Shown here: in pieces, positions 61,346-64,000 of the stretch
Position numbering within the stretch: the first letter of the stretch is position 1
How the letters are laid out: each line of letters begins with the position of its first letter
Assembly: GCA_038093515.1 (NCBI GenBank)
Contig: JBBPSI010000004.1
Coordinates: 124,001-188,000, forward strand
From: Butyriboletus loyo
Lineage: Eukaryota; Basidiomycota; Agaricomycetes; Boletales; Boletaceae
Length of the DNA stretch: 64,000 bases
Direction of reading: 5' to 3'
Notes under the pieces: generated by a model
Database searches by the model: none
Seen by the model: only the letters and a program-made list of their open reading frames with translations
What the model was told of the DNA's origin: nothing
Position numbers and translations under genes: made by a program

Positions 61346-63136
61346 ATGATCAGTATCTTGATTCCTGACCCCCACAAGATTGTCCTCTGTCCAAACGACC
61401 AAGTTCAACACCAGCTATCTTATCTCCCCACACCCACACAAATATCTCATACGACTTGTGTCGCTCACGTCAATACTATGTCGTATGCAGGTCAAGGGTC
61501 CTCGCCCCCTCCGACCCCTATAGGGTCGACACCTCATGTAAAAGAAGTCGTAAATCAAGACCGTGAGTCCTCTTATTCATGGATTGCAGCCTCAGGCGCG
61601 TCATCACACATATGCGCCGAACGAAATGCGTTCCAAACATTTATTGCACCACCTGCAAAGGTAGTACAAGGACTCGGAAATAAATCCGTAGCCACATATG
61701 GACAGGGTACGGTGATCATCAATAGCCGAGTGACCGAGAAAACGATAAGCATACGATTATCCGGTACGTTCTACGTACCCGAGGCACGTGACAATATTAT
61801 GTCGCTCGGGCGTATAGATGCAGTTGGTGGTCAATCAATATGCGGAGATGGCGCAATAAATATATTCGATAGTCACAAACGCAAAGTGGCATGTGGCAAA
61901 CGAAAACACAATCTGTACTACTTGGATGCGAGTACAGAGACAACTGGTGATGATACAAATATAGCGTCACAATTAAAAACTCATTATACATGGGCGCAAT
62001 GGCACCGACGTTTGGGCCATGTAGGAATAACAGGCCTGACAAATCTGCACCATCGCGATATGGTAGATGGGTTCAATATCGCAGACAGTCCGAAAGAATT
62101 CGATTGCGAACCTTGCAAAATGGCTAAGCATACTCGAACGCCATTGCCTAATAAGGCAAGCCGCCTGCAGTACCAACCTGGCGAACTCACACATACCGAC
62201 GTTTGGGGACCAGCGCGAGTGCCCTCATATCAGGGTTACCGCTACTACATATCCTTTATCGATGATTCATCGAGACATGCTGTGATACGATGCATGAAAT
62301 CTAAGGATGAGGCTCCAACGAAGGTAAAGCAATATTTAAGTTACATCGAGCGTCAGGGGAAACTACCTAAAGTGGTACGCGCCGACAACGGCCGTGAGTA
62401 CGTCAATCGTGATTTAATCACGTGGTGTCTCGATAAAGGAATTGAGCTACAAACAACCGCTCCATATACACCAGAACAGGGTGATGTAGCAGAACGGTGG
62501 AATCGTACTGCCGTTGACCTAGGACGCGCAATGATCCTTGCGCGAAATCTACCGTCTGAATTGTGGCCACATGCCATGCAGCATGCGACGTATGTTCGCA
62601 ATCGGGTGTACACGCGAGCATTAGCCAACGTCACGCCTTATCAAAAATGGTCGGGTCAACGACCCGATATATCACATATTCAGGAATTTGGTACAGACGT
62701 CTGGATCTTAAATGAAGACCAGCGAGCGTCTAAATTGGATCCAAACTCTATAAAATCTGTGTTTGTGGGATACAAAGATGGGTCCAAGGCCATACGTTAC
62801 TACGATGAAAAGGCGTATAGTAGCGTTGAAGTGTCGCGCAACTATCGCTTCCCGCTGACTAATACCCCGGATTTGGCACCTGGTTGCCGGTTTGAGGGGG
62901 AGCAGCTAAACGATGTCGAGAATAAAACCGACTCATCATACAAACCTCAGTCGGGTGCTTCACAGAAAGATGGCACGGATAATAAAAAGAGGAAATTTGT
63001 TGGTGGAATACATACAATGAGAAACGTGCGGCAGAGAAATGAACAAACAAATGAGCCGTTATCCGTTTTAGATGATGTCCAAGATGACGCGGGATCAGAG
63101 GCGAGGCAAATGACCTCAGCCGGACAAGTATCTTGA
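61346..63136 (+). mobile_element. Truncated Ty1/copia polyprotein: protease-like and integrase, no reverse transcriptase
   Basis: A 596-codon frame; the first convincing methionine is MSYAGQGS (61478). The protease-like start reads SYSWIAASGASSHICAERNA; copia proteases have Asp-Ser-Gly here, so the catalytic aspartate is replaced by Ala. FYVPEARDNIMSLGRID follows. The gag-pre-integrase zinc finger is intact (WHRRLGHVGITGLTNLH ... CEPCKMAKH). The integrase core has its DDE residues: ELTHTDVWGPA, VVRADNGREYVN and QGDVAERWNRT. After the integrase come SKLDPNSIKSVFVGYKDGSK and VEVSRNYRFP, then a polar tail and a stop at 63134-63136 where reverse transcriptase should begin. No RT or RNase H is found downstream and no long terminal repeats are seen. 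It is a relic, or an integrase ORF kept on its own. Confidence 0.85.
61352..61372 (+). repeat. Left copy of the 20-bp direct repeat around the copia ORF
   Basis: AGTATCTTGATTCCTGACCCC sits six bases after the first ATG of the frame. The matching right copy, one base shorter, is at 63127-63146. Confidence 0.8.
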
Positions 63137-63146
63137 TTCTGACCCC
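63127..63146 (+). repeat. Right copy of the 20-bp direct repeat around the copia ORF
   Basis: AGTATCTTGATTCTGACCCC spans the stop codon of the copia frame. It equals the left copy at 61352-61372 except for one missing C. Confidence 0.8.
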
Positions 63147-63540
63147 AGCTCCCAGTACAAGAACAACGCCTTTCCAGTCGTCCCAAGCCAACAAGGCTTC
63201 CCGGCACAACATTTAGTCATCATGAATCACTATCCGCAAAGGTTACAAGTGTCATACTAGTACAGCCTCCAAAATGAGAGACCTTCGGAGTTTGAATGTG
63301 GGAAACCCTACGTACGGGACGGGCTCTGAATCGTTTGATCAGTCTACTCAAACGTCAAGCCCATCGTTTTACCAGTTCTTGGAACACCCCTTTGTTTTAA
63401 ATCCTCTTTGACGAGGTCAAGGAGCAGTTGTAATGAACCACAGCAGCTACCAAATTGGGAATTTTCAGTCGGAGATACATATTCAAAGACCACCTGCATG
63501 CCAAAAAATCTAGACTGCTTCCAATTATATGTCTCCATGT
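63137..63540. other. Region downstream of the copia relic
   Basis: No RT, RNase H or other gene is found. The short forward frame at 63455-63805 lies mostly in the repeat listed next and has no family signature. Confidence 0.5.
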
Positions 63541-63848
63541 ATTCACACCTTTCCGACCTCCTCTACTCGGTATCCTTTCTGCTTTCATTCGGATTTTAGG
63601 GGTTGTTGCTCACGCTGAATGGCGGTCGTACGAGGAATGGGATGTGCTGATGTCCCGTTCCGGAAGATTGAACTTAGATTGTCAGGGAAGGAACATCAAC
63701 CAGCTCCCCCCGGGAGCCAATGGACTGTATCCTGATGTCTGTGTCTACTCACACCCTTTTGACCTCTTCTATCCGATACCCTTTCTGCTTTCATTCAGAT
63801 TTTAGAGTTTGTTGCGCGGGCTGATATCCCATCCCGGAGGATTGGAGT
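63541..63848 (+). repeat. Diverged direct repeat of about 110-130 bases
   Basis: Copy 1 (about 63541-63672) and copy 2 (about 63745-63848) share CTTTCTGCTTTCATTC with GATTTTAG, then GTTGTTGC/GTTGCGCG, then GCTGAT(G/A)TCCC and CCGGA(A/G)GATTG. Copy 2 lacks about 28 bases in the middle. The unit belongs to an unidentified repetitive element, possibly linked to the neighbouring copia relic. Confidence 0.6.
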
Positions 63849-64000
63849 ATGAATGGGTCACACCCCGTCGGGCGCCTGCTGCGTGATGGAGCATCCCAGG
63901 CTGTGCTCGTGTTTCTACGTCCTCCGAGGCTTTCATTCTTCCCCACATACTGCGGAGTAAATTTGGAGTCATAGGTTTGCACTGCGGACCGTCTGGTTCT

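Overview
The window is nuclear DNA of a filamentous basidiomycete, most likely an Agaricomycete. The evidence is genes broken by many 50-90 nt introns (GTRNGT...YAG), short intergenic gaps with several head-to-head pairs, and protein families typical of that class: DUF6534 membrane proteins, Agaricomycete-type F-box proteins, a Gti1/Pac2 WOPR regulator and a basidiomycete-type HSF. The F-box style and the Cdc48, DGAT2 and GEF sequences are compatible with Rhizoctonia/Ceratobasidium relatives, but the genus is an inference. All gene models below were joined by hand from reading frames and splice signals, so individual exon edges may be a few bases off.

Layout. 1-867: 3' end of an unrecognised gene. 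1933-6320: two DUF6534-type multi-pass membrane protein genes in tail-to-tail orientation. 7796-10218: F-box protein, head-to-head with a UBA/zinc-finger/UBX Cdc48 cofactor (10362-12086). 12276-14043: second F-box protein, head-to-head with a Ser/Pro-rich coiled-coil protein (14261-16747). 17253-22015: an FMP52/TIP30-like oxidoreductase, a YTP1-like membrane protein and a hotdog thioesterase. 22204-25085: CDC48/p97. 25583-27789: MFS monocarboxylate-type transporter. 28785-30976: secreted GH5 glycosidase. 31583-34597: DGAT2 acyltransferase head-to-head with tubulin cofactor B. 35070-36978: secreted Ser/Thr-rich protein. 37582-42377: MAK11 WD40 and GPATCH1 G-patch proteins. 42707-44446: METTL2-type tRNA m3C methyltransferase. 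44828-51002: a very long Rho1 GEF (ROM2 type) with two DH domains. 51003-56005 is gene-poor and holds the remains of a duplicated coding unit. 56320-59763: HSF-type transcription factor. 60030-60869: WOPR regulator with a 5' UTR intron. 61000-64000: repeat-rich, with a truncated Ty1/copia gag-integrase ORF and short direct repeats.

Most of the window is housekeeping or conserved fungal biology. Functional links include Cdc48 and a UBX cofactor about 10 kb apart, cell-wall signalling (ROM2-type GEF), morphogenesis and stress regulators (WOPR, HSF), and RNA metabolism (MAK11, GPATCH1, METTL2). I found no convincing new multi-gene system. The observations most worth a second look are the double-DH GEF, the decayed tandem coding repeat at 54.5-55.3 kb, the copia integrase ORF lacking a reverse transcriptase and flanked by 20-bp repeats, and three introns that are stop-free and a multiple of three.
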